From Acidobacteriota bacterium (lineage in GTDB: Bacteria > Acidobacteriota > Terriglobia > Acidiferrales > UBA7541), in assembly GCA_021788095.1 (NCBI GenBank), contig JAJYLB010000028.1, forward strand, positions 1-52,898: 52,898 nucleotides of DNA, written 5' to 3'. Made by a program: the position numbers and the translations under genes. Below are positions 1-7,365 of the stretch, in pieces (positions within the stretch are counted from its first letter, which is position 1; each line of letters starts with the position of its first letter). The notes below the pieces were generated by a model, which was not told the origin of the DNA, ran no database searches, and saw only the letters and a list, made by a program, of their open reading frames with translations.

Positions 1-701
1 TGCTCGGCCAAGGTTGAAGAGGACTCCCCGATGAAGAGGGGACTGAAACTGTTGAGATCATCCTTGCATATGGCCCGGTTGCTCAGTTGAAGAGGACTCC
101 CCGATGAAGAGGGGACTGAAACTGCATGGTGAGCACCTGGCTGTTCTGGCCGAGCGCGGTTGAAGAGGACTCCCCGATGAAGAGGGGACTGAAACACCAC
201 GATGGGGTTCATGCTCTTGTCCGACAGGTTGTTGAAGAGGACTCCCCGATGAAGAGGGGACTGAAACCGAGCAGGACTCGGAGTACTGCAACGGCCAGCA
301 AGGTTGAAGAGGACTCCCCGATGAAGAGGGGACTGAAACATGCGTGATTCCTCCCGCCAGGGCCGCCGTGGTGGAGTTGAAGAGGACTCCCCGATGAAGA
401 GGGGACTGAAACGCGAGAATCTTGTTGGCCATGTCGCTAGAGCCTCTGTTGAAGAGGACTCCCCGATGAAGAGGGGACTGAAACGAGGTCCCCGGCTTGA
501 TGTCCTCGATGACCGACGTTGTTGAAGAGGACTCCCCGATGAAGAGGGGACTGAAACGACATCTCCATGATCTTTTCGAGCTCGTCCATCGAGTTGAAGA
601 GGACTCCCCGATGAAGAGGGGACTGAAACTTGGTTTAGGTAATACAATACCCTCATCTCTCATTGTTGAAGAGGACTCCCCGATGAAGAGGGGACTGGAA
701 G
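1..701 (+). CRISPR. CRISPR array, trailer-proximal end (10 repeats visible)
   Basis: A 37-bp repeat starts at 13, 86, 159, 231, 303, 376, 448, 521, 593 and 665. It begins GTTGAAGAGG and ends GGGGACTGAAAC. The first nine copies are identical and the nine spacers between repeats are 35-36 bp and unrelated to each other. Bases 1-12 are the tail of another spacer, so the array continues beyond the left edge. The repeat has a TCCCC/GGGGA internal stem and a 3' ACTGAAAC end like the 5' handle of many class 1 crRNAs, which suggests plus-strand transcription. The last copy (665-701) ends CTGGAAG instead of CTGAAAC, and a degenerate terminal repeat marks the leader-distal end. No cas genes lie in the window, so the subtype cannot be assigned. 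The spacer at 558-592 reads on the minus strand as an open stretch with DELEKI, as expected for a spacer taken from a coding region. Confidence 0.98.
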
Positions 702-840
702 GGCGGCACAAGGCTCGCCCCTACGACCGACGAGGCGACTGGAAGGGCGGGCACAAGGCCCGCCCCTACGACCGAGGAGGGGACTGAAGAGGTGGGCGAC
801 CCGGTGGGTCGCCCCTACGACCGAAGAGGGGACTGGCAGG
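693..840 (+). repeat. Decayed CRISPR end interleaved with dispersed palindromes
   Basis: After the last recognisable CRISPR repeat come three further units with a period of 44-49 bp. Each starts with the 3' end of the CRISPR repeat (GACTGGAAG or GACTGAAG at 693, 737 and 782, usually preceded by GAGGGG-like bases) and continues with a GC-rich palindrome ending GCCCCTACGACC (702-728, 746-773, 791-822). The palindrome arms are GGCGGGC/GCCCGCC in the second unit and GGGCGACCC/GGGTCGCCC in the third. The same palindrome family is found upstream of pgsA at 2225-2285, so here a dispersed genomic repeat occupies the spacer position. Confidence 0.85.
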
Positions 841-854
841 ACGCGGCCGCAGTG

Positions 855-885
855 GGGAAAGGCGCGCGGGCAGGAATGCCCGCGC
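855..885. repeat. Dispersed palindrome, GCGCGGGC/GCCCGCGC type
   Basis: GCGCGGGCA-GGAA-TGCCCGCGC is a hairpin-forming repeat in the gap after the AMMECR1 gene. Relatives with the same GGGC-(ag)GAAT-GCCC core are at 40180-40207 and 40495-40525. Confidence 0.6.
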
Positions 886-906
886 CACTTGCGGCTGGCT
901 GCGGCG

Positions 907-1473
907 CTACGGTCGCGGGGCAGGCTGAGCGGCCAAGTCGCGTTCGCTGAAGACTTCCGCGGTAAAAGATTCGATGAGCGTGCCGTCCCGCTTCCAATCG
1001 CCGGAGTCGAGTCCTGCCTTCAAGCAGACTTCCTCGAGGAAGCGCTCGACAGGCCAGTGGTGTTCCGTCGCCACCTGGGGCAGAAGGAGGCCGCGCCGAC
1101 CGCGCCTTGTAGCGATCAGGCCGTGGCGGCCGATTTCGATTTCGGCGAATTGCGCCGGTTGCGGCGGGGAGAGGATCGACAGCTCGATTTCGAGTTCGGA
1201 AACTTCCTCGGGGGAGATGGGAGCGAAGCGAGGGTCCTCGGTGGCGGCGGCAATTGCACAATGGGCCACCACGCTTTCCAAGGTTTCGCACGGTTCCACC
1301 TGACCCACGCAGCCGCGCAGCCGGCCGCGGCGCCTGAGCGTGACGAAGGCGCCCCGCGGTTCGATCGGCTGGGGACAAGAGGGCAGGGAACCCAGCGGCT
1401 GGGCCGCGACGGCCGAGGCGATGGCTTGCCTGGCCAGCCGCAGCAGGAACGCGCGCGATTCAGGGGCGAGCAG
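907..1473 (-). CDS. AMMECR1 domain protein
   Basis: This is a cytoplasmic protein of the AMMECR1 family, whose biochemical role is not established. In bacteria it often occurs with MEMO-like or radical SAM genes, neither of which is seen here. The family hallmark LRGC(V/I)G is present, followed by the conserved HCAIAAATEDPRF stretch and an IEISVLSP-like strand (here IELSILSPPQ). The nearest GTG (1308) lies inside the hallmark and would delete it. The frame stays open upstream through AFVTLRRRGR to about 1479 with no ATG, GTG or TTG. A GGAGG six bases before a CTG at 1473 makes CTG the best start, giving 188 residues, a normal family length. The start overlaps the end of pgsA by 14 bp, suggesting coupling. 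The family is certain; the start is not. Confidence 0.85.
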   Translation of the reverse strand: MLAPESRAFLLRLARQAIASAVAAQPLGSLPSCPQPIEPRGAFVTLRRRGRLRGCVGQVEPCETLESVVAHCAIAAATEDPRFAPISPEEVSELEIELSILSPPQPAQFAEIEIGRHGLIATRRGRRGLLLPQVATEHHWPVERFLEEVCLKAGLDSGDWKRDGTLIESFTAEVFSERDLAAQPAPRP

Positions 1474-2101
1474 CGACGTCCTCCGTCTTCTTCTCTTGCT
1501 CGGCCAGGAGCGGACTGCGCTGCCGCAGCTTGATCCGGATGTCCACTTGGCGCCAGAAAACCTGGAAGTAGTGCGCGGCGGAGAGGACCGCGCTGATCAC
1601 CACGAGCCACAGCAGCGTCGTTCCAATCAGTCGAAAGGCATGATGCTTGGCGGCGAGGATGAGCAGGCAGGCGGTGGCGACTTCGAGCACCATCTTCGTC
1701 TTGCCCAGGGTGGAAGCGGGAATCGTCAGGCCCTCGACCGCGGCGATGTTGCGGAGCCCCGTCACCGTGAAGTCCCGCCCGATCACGATCACCACCATCC
1801 ACGCCGGCGCCAGACCCATGGCGATCAGGGAGATGAACGCGGCGGAGATCAGGAGCTTGTCGGCCACGGGGTCGAGCAGCATACCCAGCGTGGTGACCTC
1901 GCGGCGCTTGCGCGCCAGATAGCCGTCCGCAAGGTCCGTTGCGGCTGCCGCTAGAAGAATCAATACGCCCCACAACTCGAAGTGGAAAGGCAAGCCGAAC
2001 AGCGTGACGTTCGGCTCGCGAGTGAGCAACACCACGACGAGCAGCGGCACGAAAAAGATTCGGAGAATCGTTAGCCCGTTGGGCAGGTTCAGTTCAGCCA
2101 A
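1460..2101 (-). CDS. pgsA: CDP-diacylglycerol-glycerol-3-phosphate 3-phosphatidyltransferase
   Basis: PgsA transfers the phosphatidyl group from CDP-diacylglycerol to glycerol-3-phosphate, the committed step to phosphatidylglycerol, in the inner membrane. The CDP-alcohol phosphotransferase signature is complete: DxxDGxxARx8GxxxDxxxD, seen as DLADGYLAR then GMLLDPVADK. Several hydrophobic helices follow. The product begins MAELNLPNGLTILRI from a TTG at 2101, matching the usual N-terminus of the family (about 200 residues; here 213). The frame remains open back to 2218, but that stretch translates a dispersed CACGGAG repeat, so the longer start is rejected. A second TTG at 2128 is possible. The 3' end overlaps the AMMECR1 gene. 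Confidence 0.93.
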   Translation of the reverse strand: MAELNLPNGLTILRIFFVPLLVVVLLTREPNVTLFGLPFHFELWGVLILLAAAATDLADGYLARKRREVTTLGMLLDPVADKLLISAAFISLIAMGLAPAWMVVIVIGRDFTVTGLRNIAAVEGLTIPASTLGKTKMVLEVATACLLILAAKHHAFRLIGTTLLWLVVISAVLSAAHYFQVFWRQVDIRIKLRQRSPLLAEQEKKTEDVAARP

Positions 2102-2193
2102 GGTTGGCCCACGATGCCTGTGAATCAACGTGAATTCACTATATGCCCGCCCCTCCGGGCCGTCAACACGCGGCGGGCGCCCCGGCCCGGATG

Positions 2194-2219
2194 CACCACG
2201 GAGGCGACGGAGTTCCACA
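2194..2219. repeat. Dispersed CACGGAG-type repeat
   Basis: CACCACGGAGG then GACGGAGTTCCAC. The same motif, in either orientation, recurs at 4724-4755, 4852-4881, 4914-4943, 21716-21745, 28377-28410 and 45750-45779/45845-45857. It is always outside confidently called genes. Confidence 0.75.
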
Positions 2220-2224
2220 TCGCG

Positions 2225-2285
2225 CCGTAGGGGCGGGACTTGTGCCCGCCCTGGGCGACCACAAGGGTCGCCCCTACGACTAACG
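2225..2285. repeat. Double palindrome, GTAGGGGC/GCCCCTAC family
   Basis: Two nested GC-rich palindromes lie back to back (CGTAGGGGCGGG ... GTGCCCGCC, then GGGCGACC-ACAAG-GGTCGCCCC TACGAC). The right half is closely related to the elements found between truncated CRISPR repeats at 702-822. Confidence 0.8.
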
Positions 2286-2314
2286 GGGCGTTGGGGGCGC
2301 CAGCCCCCCTGCCC

Positions 2315-3070
2315 CTATGGGAGGGTGCGCTGGAAAAAGGCCAGCATTCGGCTCCAGGCATCGGCGGCGTCCTCGGGCCGGTAGCCGGTCTTGTTGCCGG
2401 GATTTTCGAAGGCGTGGTTGGCGTCAGGGTAGATCTTCGCGTCAAAGGGCTTCCCCGCTTGCTTCATCGCGGCTTCGAATGCGCGCACTTTCTCGGGAGT
2501 AATGCCGCGATCCAGCGCGCCGAAATTGCCGAGAACGGGGCAGCGTATCGCGGCGATAGCGGAGGCGCTGGTGGGCAGTTCGCCGTAATTGACGGCGCAT
2601 GCCGCCAAGCGCGGCTCCCGGGTCGCCAGGCGCAGCGCCCAGCCTCCTCCCATGCACCAGCCCACATCGCCGATCTCGCGCGGATCGACGTCGCGCCGCG
2701 TGGCCAGGTAGTGAAATGCCGCGTCCAAATCCCGCAGAGCGCGATCGGGGGGAAGCGCGCTCGCCAGTTCGCGAGCCACTTGCGGCTGGTCGGTGCTCTT
2801 TCCGCGGTAGAGGTCCACCGCCAGCGAGACGTAACCGGCGGCAGCGAACTTTTCCGATTGCTCCTTCACCCACGGCATCAAGCCCCACCATTCGTGAATC
2901 ACGATCAACGCAGGATGGCGGCCTGGGGTTCCGGGAATTGCGAGAAAGCCTTGAACGGTCTCGTTTCCGCTCTTGTAGCTAACCATCCGAGTCTTCACGG
3001 CCGCGCCAGCGCTGGTTCCCGCGCCAAGGACGGCGGCGAGAAGAGCGGCAAACGCCCAGTGAGCCTTCAT
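2315..3070 (-). CDS. Exported dienelactone hydrolase family protein
   Basis: This is an alpha/beta-hydrolase of the dienelactone hydrolase family, likely acting on an ester or lactone in the periplasm; the substrate is unknown. Residues 1-24 form a signal peptide (basic start, AFAALLAAVLGAGTSAGA). The mature part has the family's IHEWWGL motif, a cysteine nucleophile in GWCMGG, the acidic residue in ALDRGI and the catalytic histidine in DANHAF, so the triad appears intact. The length of 251 residues is typical. The start is chosen at 3070 because GGAGGG precedes it and the signal peptide begins there, although the frame is open further up. A TACAAT box at 3107-3112 could be its -10 element, but no good -35 is seen. 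Confidence 0.9.
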   Translation of the reverse strand: MKAHWAFAALLAAVLGAGTSAGAAVKTRMVSYKSGNETVQGFLAIPGTPGRHPALIVIHEWWGLMPWVKEQSEKFAAAGYVSLAVDLYRGKSTDQPQVARELASALPPDRALRDLDAAFHYLATRRDVDPREIGDVGWCMGGGWALRLATREPRLAACAVNYGELPTSASAIAAIRCPVLGNFGALDRGITPEKVRAFEAAMKQAGKPFDAKIYPDANHAFENPGNKTGYRPEDAADAWSRMLAFFQRTLP

Positions 3071-3370
3071 TAGTTTGCCCTCCAAGGATGTCGTCGAGCG
3101 CAGGCCATTGTACCCGTACAGGAGCGAGAAAGCCCGCAAGGCTGTGCAAAAGTGTGGACTTAGCGCCGGCCAATAAAATTTTGCGAAAAATCAATAAAAT
3201 TCATGGCCGACAGCCCTAACTATTTAGATTTCATAACGTTACAGGACCTGCGAGAATTTTCCCACCTGGCCCCAAACTGCGAGATGGCGAGCGATCCGGG
3301 GCTTCCCCTCTAATTTCCACATCATTTGCACATCGCCCAGGCCCCCATGGCTCCGAAACCGCAATCAATC
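3071..3370. other. AT-richer gap between hflX and the hydrolase gene
   Basis: About 300 bases without a gene. It is distinctly more AT-rich than its surroundings around 3170-3240 (AATAAAATTTTG, ATTTAGATTTCATAACG) and probably holds the hydrolase promoter. No RNA gene or inverted repeat was recognised. Confidence 0.5.
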
Positions 3371-4684
3371 TCAGGAGTTAGGCGGGGTGTGGGAGGGAGG
3401 AAACTGGTATTTCCGGAACCGCCGCGCGGCGGATTCCGGCAGCTCCGCGACGATTCTCATTTGCGAATCGCCTATCTCGCTTTCCAGGATTCGGCCGTGG
3501 GCATGGAGCGCGGCCATACTGCGTCCGTCGGAAATCGGAATGCTGAGTTCGAGGCGAACAATCGGGTCCACGCTTAGCTGCCGATCGATTTCCTGGACGA
3601 GATTGTCGAGGCCGGCTCCGTAGAGAGCCGAAACGGGAATACCGCGATCGGTGGCGCGGAGTGCCGCGACCTCGCTTTCAGGGAGCGAGTCGATTTTGTT
3701 GAATACACGCAGGCGCGGGCGATCGGAGAGGCCGAGGGCGGCGAGCACTTCATGGACGGCGACCTCCTGCTCGGCATGGGCGGGGCTGGAAGCGTCGACG
3801 ACGTGGAGGATGAGTGCCGCCTCTCCCAGCTCTTCGAGCGTGGCGCGGAAGGCGGTAACGAGATTTCGAGGTAGGTCGCGAATGAATCCGACGGTGTCGG
3901 AAAGGACCACGGTGCGCTTGGAGGGAAGCCGGAGCGCCCGCAAAGTCGGATCGAGCGTGGCAAACATCCGCGGGGAAGCCACGACGCCGGCATGCGTGAG
4001 CGCGTTGAAGAGGGTGGATTTGCCGGCGTTGGTATAGCCAACCAGGGCGACGGCCGGTAGCGGAACGCCGCGCCGGGTGCGGCGCCTCAATTCGCGTTCG
4101 CGGCGCACGGCCTCGAGCGAGCCGGCGATGCGCGCAATGCGCTCGCGAATCCGGCGGCGGTCGGTTTCGAGTTTCTGCTCGCCGGGGCCGCGCGTGCCGA
4201 TGCCGCCGCCGAGCCGGGACAGCTCGATGCCGCGGCCCGCGAGGCGCGGCAGCAAGTAATTCAGTTGCGCCAATTCCACCTGGAGCCGGCCTTCGCGGCT
4301 GCGCGCGTGCTTGGCGAAGATGTCGAGAATGAGCTGCACGCGGTCGATGGCCCGCAGGCCGGTGATGCGTTCGAGGTTGCGATGCTGGACCGGCGTCAGG
4401 CTGGCATCCACGACCACCAGGGACGCATGCCGCGTTTCCGCTTCCTGCCGGATCTCCTCGAGCTTGCCCTCGCCGAAGAGCGTGGCGGGATCGGCGGAAT
4501 CGCGAATCTGAACGAGGGTGCCGACGACGACGGCGCCAGCGCTTCTCGCGAGTTCGGCCAGCTCGCCGAGCGATTCCCGCACGTCCGCGTCGCCGGCGGT
4601 GCCGGGAACGCGAGCCCTGCGGCGGAGCCCGAACCCTACCAGCAGCACGGTCTCCTGCTTTCGCGTCGTTTGAAGGGTTTTCAT
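3371..4684 (-). CDS. hflX: HflX ribosome-associated GTPase
   Basis: HflX is a GTPase that binds the 50S subunit and can split stalled or heat-damaged 70S ribosomes. The N-terminal HflX domain (about residues 10-200) carries the FGEGKLEEI, DASLTPVQHRNLE, QVELAQLNYLLPRL and GGIGTRGPGE motifs. The G domain follows with GYTNAGKST (P-loop, about 216-224), DTVGFIRDLP (G3) and NKID (G4). The length of 437 residues is normal. The start at 4684 (MKTLQTT) is preferred because the 29 codons further upstream translate a dispersed CACGGAG repeat. In many bacteria hflX follows miaA and hfq; here miaA lies just upstream on the same strand, without hfq, separated by a 298-bp gap of repeats. Confidence 0.96.
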   Translation of the reverse strand: MKTLQTTRKQETVLLVGFGLRRRARVPGTAGDADVRESLGELAELARSAGAVVVGTLVQIRDSADPATLFGEGKLEEIRQEAETRHASLVVVDASLTPVQHRNLERITGLRAIDRVQLILDIFAKHARSREGRLQVELAQLNYLLPRLAGRGIELSRLGGGIGTRGPGEQKLETDRRRIRERIARIAGSLEAVRRERELRRRTRRGVPLPAVALVGYTNAGKSTLFNALTHAGVVASPRMFATLDPTLRALRLPSKRTVVLSDTVGFIRDLPRNLVTAFRATLEELGEAALILHVVDASSPAHAEQEVAVHEVLAALGLSDRPRLRVFNKIDSLPESEVAALRATDRGIPVSALYGAGLDNLVQEIDRQLSVDPIVRLELSIPISDGRSMAALHAHGRILESEIGDSQMRIVAELPESAARRFRKYQFPPSHTPPNS

Positions 4685-4982
4685 GCGTTCAGGCGCTTCT
4701 CCGCGCGCGGAAGGCCCAAGCATCACCACGGAGGTCCACGGAGAGACGCGGAGGAGGGAGAGCGGAGCCAAGATTAGGCAGCGGGCCGACGGATCCCGAA
4801 ACGGAGGACCGGCAGGGGAAAGGGTGTAGGGGGCCCTGCTGGACTTCCCGGTTCTCCGCGGAACTCTGCGTCTCCGCGGTGAATCCTAGTCGCGGGCGGA
4901 AGGCGCAAACATTGCCACGGAGGTCCATGGAGGGACGCGGAGGAACGAGAGCGGAGACGGGGTGCATCTAGGGGGGATTATA
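4685..4982. repeat. hflX-miaA gap with three CACGGAG-type repeats
   Basis: This 298-bp gap holds three copies of the dispersed CACGGAG repeat: 4724-4755 (CACCACGGAGGTCCACGGAG), 4852-4881 (CTCCGCGGAACTC ... TCTCCGCGG, inverted) and 4914-4943 (CCACGGAGGTCCATGGAGG). The adjoining bases GGCGGAAGGC(CC/GC)AA are shared by the first and third copies, so the repeat unit is longer than its core. No promoter or RNA gene is recognised. Confidence 0.75.
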
Positions 4983-5924
4983 CTACCGGCGTTCGCGAGC
5001 GATGGCGTAAGCGGCTTCGGCGGTTTCCGGGTCGTCGCCGAATCCTTCGAGCCAACACACATCCGTCTCCCGCCGGAACCAGGTGATTTGGCGCTTTGCG
5101 TAGCGGCGAGTGGCCCGGCGAATACGCTCGGCGGCTTCCTGGAGGTCGATGCCGCCGTTCAGATATTCTCCGAGTTCCGCGTAGCCGATGAAGAGGAACG
5201 GTTTCGCATCGGCGCCCAGCCCAGAAGCCATCAGTCCCCGCACCTCCTCCACCCATCCGGCGGCGAGCATGGCCTCGACGCGCCGATCGATCCGCTCGTA
5301 GAGCCGGGCGCGGGGAGGCGCGAGGCCGATCTTGACCGGGCGATAGCCTTCGAGTCCGCGGCGGCCTGCGCGCTGCAGGGCGGAAAGCGGCCGGCCCGAA
5401 AGCAAGCGCACCTCGAGCGCGCGAATCATTTTGGGGACGTCGCGCTCGCCTATGCGCCGGGCCGCGTCGGGATCGAGGCGGTCGAGCAGCCGGTGGAGAT
5501 GGGCGGGGCCGGCGGTTTCGGCGCGGCGGCGCAGCCTGTGGCGTAGCTGGTCGGACCGCTCCGGCGCCTCGCACAAACCTTCGAGCAGGGCGCGCAAGTA
5601 GAGGCCCGTGCCGACCGTGAGAATCGGCAGGCGATGGCGCCGGGCGAGATCGGCGAGAGCGGTTTCGGCGTGCCGGCGGTATTCACCCGCGTGGAAGATC
5701 TCGGTGGGCTCGGCGAGATCGATCAGGTGGTGGGGAATGGCGTGTCGCTCGGCCTCGGGCACCTTCCCCGTGCCGATATCGAAGCCGCGATACACCTGCG
5801 TCGAGTCACAGACCAGAATCTCCCCGCCCAGACGCTCGGCCAGCCGGATTCCTAGCGCCGATTTGCCCGCGGCCGTAGGGCCCAGGATCACGAGCAGCGG
5901 CAGGGCGCGAGAGGTCATTTCCAT
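4983..5924 (-). CDS. miaA: tRNA dimethylallyltransferase
   Basis: MiaA adds a dimethylallyl group to N6 of A37 in tRNAs reading UNN codons. The P-loop GPTAAGKS is at residues 15-22, followed by the DSTQVYR dimethylallyl-PP binding motif, HHLID, GTGLYLRALLEG and the C-terminal RRYAKRQITWFR motif. The length of 313 residues is standard. The ATG at 5924 lies inside the end of a 31-codon upstream reading frame (10-bp overlap), so it is probably translated by coupling with the tonB-like transcript. Confidence 0.97.
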   Translation of the reverse strand: MEMTSRALPLLVILGPTAAGKSALGIRLAERLGGEILVCDSTQVYRGFDIGTGKVPEAERHAIPHHLIDLAEPTEIFHAGEYRRHAETALADLARRHRLPILTVGTGLYLRALLEGLCEAPERSDQLRHRLRRRAETAGPAHLHRLLDRLDPDAARRIGERDVPKMIRALEVRLLSGRPLSALQRAGRRGLEGYRPVKIGLAPPRARLYERIDRRVEAMLAAGWVEEVRGLMASGLGADAKPFLFIGYAELGEYLNGGIDLQEAAERIRRATRRYAKRQITWFRRETDVCWLEGFGDDPETAEAAYAIARERR

Positions 5925-6010
5925 CGAAGTCCGTAGCGGAGGAGGAGGTAAACGAGAGCGGCGAGCGCGAGGAGCAAAGCGCCGGCAATTTGTGCGCGAA
6001 CGAGTTTCAC
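5915..6010 (-). CDS. 31-residue putative single-pass membrane peptide
   Basis: A short frame begins with a GTG overlapping the TonB-like stop codon (GTGA) and ends with a TGA inside the miaA start region. It translates to a basic start (MKLVRAQ), a continuous hydrophobic stretch (IAGALLLALAALVYLLL) and a basic end (RYGLRWK). This is the pattern of a small single-span membrane protein with about 17 apolar residues. Overlap with both neighbours, conserved polarity and membrane character argue for a real gene, or at least a coupling leader peptide. No homolog is recognised and no function is proposed. Confidence 0.5.
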   Translation of the reverse strand: MKLVRAQIAGALLLALAALVYLLLRYGLRWK

Positions 6011-7365
6011 TGGGCGGGCAGGGGCAAATTATAGAGAAACACGATCCGCAACTCGAGGTACGGCCTCGTGTAGGCCGTGGGCAGCGGATCGAAGGGATTC
6101 GAGGCGGTAATCGCCGCTTCCGCCGCCCGATCGAGCGGAGTCTTCCCCGAGGTCAATTCCAGGACCGGCTCGCCGGAAGGCAGATCGCCATTGCGCAGAA
6201 TGCGGAAGCGAAGCATCACGCTCCCCTTGTCGCCCAGCATCACCGATTCGGGCATCACCGCTTCCCAATTGCGCTTTACGATAGCCAGCAAGCGCGCAAT
6301 GTAGCTGGTAAAGTCGACCCCGTCGGTGGGTGTGAGAATCTGCACGCTTCCGGAAAGGTACCCGGGTCCCGGCCCGCCCTGCTGGCCCGGGCCGCCGGGA
6401 AGCTGGGGTGGCGCGGGGATGCTGTCGTGGAAACCGTATCCGGGCGCCTGGGAGTGCCGCTCGGCGGCGCGAATCGATTGTTGGAGCAGCGCGCCGGGAT
6501 TCATGTTCGGACGAGGGATGGTCGGTGTGGGGTTGTCGCGCGTGACGGACTCGAGTTCCGGCTTGGGTTTCGGCGGTTGGGGTTGCGTTTGCGGGCGGTT
6601 CTCCGCAGTCTGCACCCCCGGCGGCGGCTGGGGCGGCTGAACGTGCGGCGCGGGCTGAGATACCGGCCCCTGTTGGGGAGAGACTTCCGGCTTGGGTGGT
6701 GCGAGCCGTTTCAGCGCGCCGAGATCGATCCGGATCTTGTCGCTTGGCTTTTGCGGTTCTGGCTTGGGTTTGGGGACTTCCCGCAGATTCTTTGGCAGGA
6801 AGATATACCCGAGTTTCTGCTGATTCATCGCTTCCTGGGCCGGGTTCGTGATGTATGGGGCCAACATCCCGGGCAGCGTCAGGATGAAGAGAATCAGCAG
6901 GACGTGGAAAACGATCGAGACTGCCGGGGCGAGAAGGTCCCAATTGATCCGGCCCTGCTTTTCCGGCAGCAGGCGAGGCTCGCCGCTCACCAATACGTCG
7001 GTTTCCACCAAGTCGCGCAAGACTTCCGGGGCGAAGGGCTCGGATTGGGTGGTTGGCTCGATATGTGCGGCTTGCGGCACCACGACGCGGTCGTCGAGCG
7101 CGGTGATGGACGGCTCGACTCGCGCGGCGAGCTCGGGAGGGAAGGGAACCACCGGCAAGTCGCGCGGCACCAGCACGCGGTTGTTCAAGACGTCGAGCGG
7201 GACGTGCACCGGGATGGCGGAATTCCCGTCGTAGGGAACGACGGGCATGTCCTGCGGGATCAGGTGCCGGCCATCGAGCCAGGTCTTGAGCCGGCGCGGC
7301 GGCCGCGGGGGTGGACCCGCCGGGAGCGGGCAATCCCTCGGGACGAGCATGCGGGGAATCATCAT
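6007..7365 (-). CDS. TonB-family protein with N-terminal VPRD repeats
   Basis: This is an inner-membrane energy transducer of the TonB/TolA type, 452 residues. Order: a cytoplasmic part (1-145) with four spaced repeats of a (L/V)VP(R/Q)D motif; one membrane span (about 147-168); a proline-rich periplasmic linker with PKPKPEPQKP and QPQPPKPKPE; and a C-terminal TonB-like domain (YIARLLAIVKRNWEAVMP, VMLRFRILRNGDL, LDRAAEAAITASNPFDPLP). TonB proteins usually have only a short cytoplasmic tail, so the long repeat-bearing N-terminus is unusual. The start at 7365 overlaps the preceding oxidoreductase stop (ATGA), and a tandem ATG follows. Without exbB/exbD nearby its partner system is unknown; a TolA-like envelope role is also possible. 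Confidence 0.85.
   Translation of the reverse strand: MMIPRMLVPRDCPLPAGPPPRPPRRLKTWLDGRHLIPQDMPVVPYDGNSAIPVHVPLDVLNNRVLVPRDLPVVPFPPELAARVEPSITALDDRVVVPQAAHIEPTTQSEPFAPEVLRDLVETDVLVSGEPRLLPEKQGRINWDLLAPAVSIVFHVLLILFILTLPGMLAPYITNPAQEAMNQQKLGYIFLPKNLREVPKPKPEPQKPSDKIRIDLGALKRLAPPKPEVSPQQGPVSQPAPHVQPPQPPPGVQTAENRPQTQPQPPKPKPELESVTRDNPTPTIPRPNMNPGALLQQSIRAAERHSQAPGYGFHDSIPAPPQLPGGPGQQGGPGPGYLSGSVQILTPTDGVDFTSYIARLLAIVKRNWEAVMPESVMLGDKGSVMLRFRILRNGDLPSGEPVLELTSGKTPLDRAAEAAITASNPFDPLPTAYTRPYLELRIVFLYNLPLPAQ

Noticed and set aside
58..787. Open frames on both strands across the CRISPR array
   Set aside because: They translate the repeat periodically (for example EEDSPMKRGLK every 24 residues) and are artefacts of a repeat and spacer period that avoids stops.
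815..1378. Minus-strand frame overlapping the AMMECR1 gene
   Set aside because: Arg/Ala/Pro-rich translation without motifs, in a different frame from the clearly conserved AMMECR1 sequence.
3265..3285. Sigma-54-like TGG-N9-TGC match upstream of hflX
   Set aside because: Spacing fits but the bases around the GG and GC are poor, and it faces the plus strand where no gene follows.
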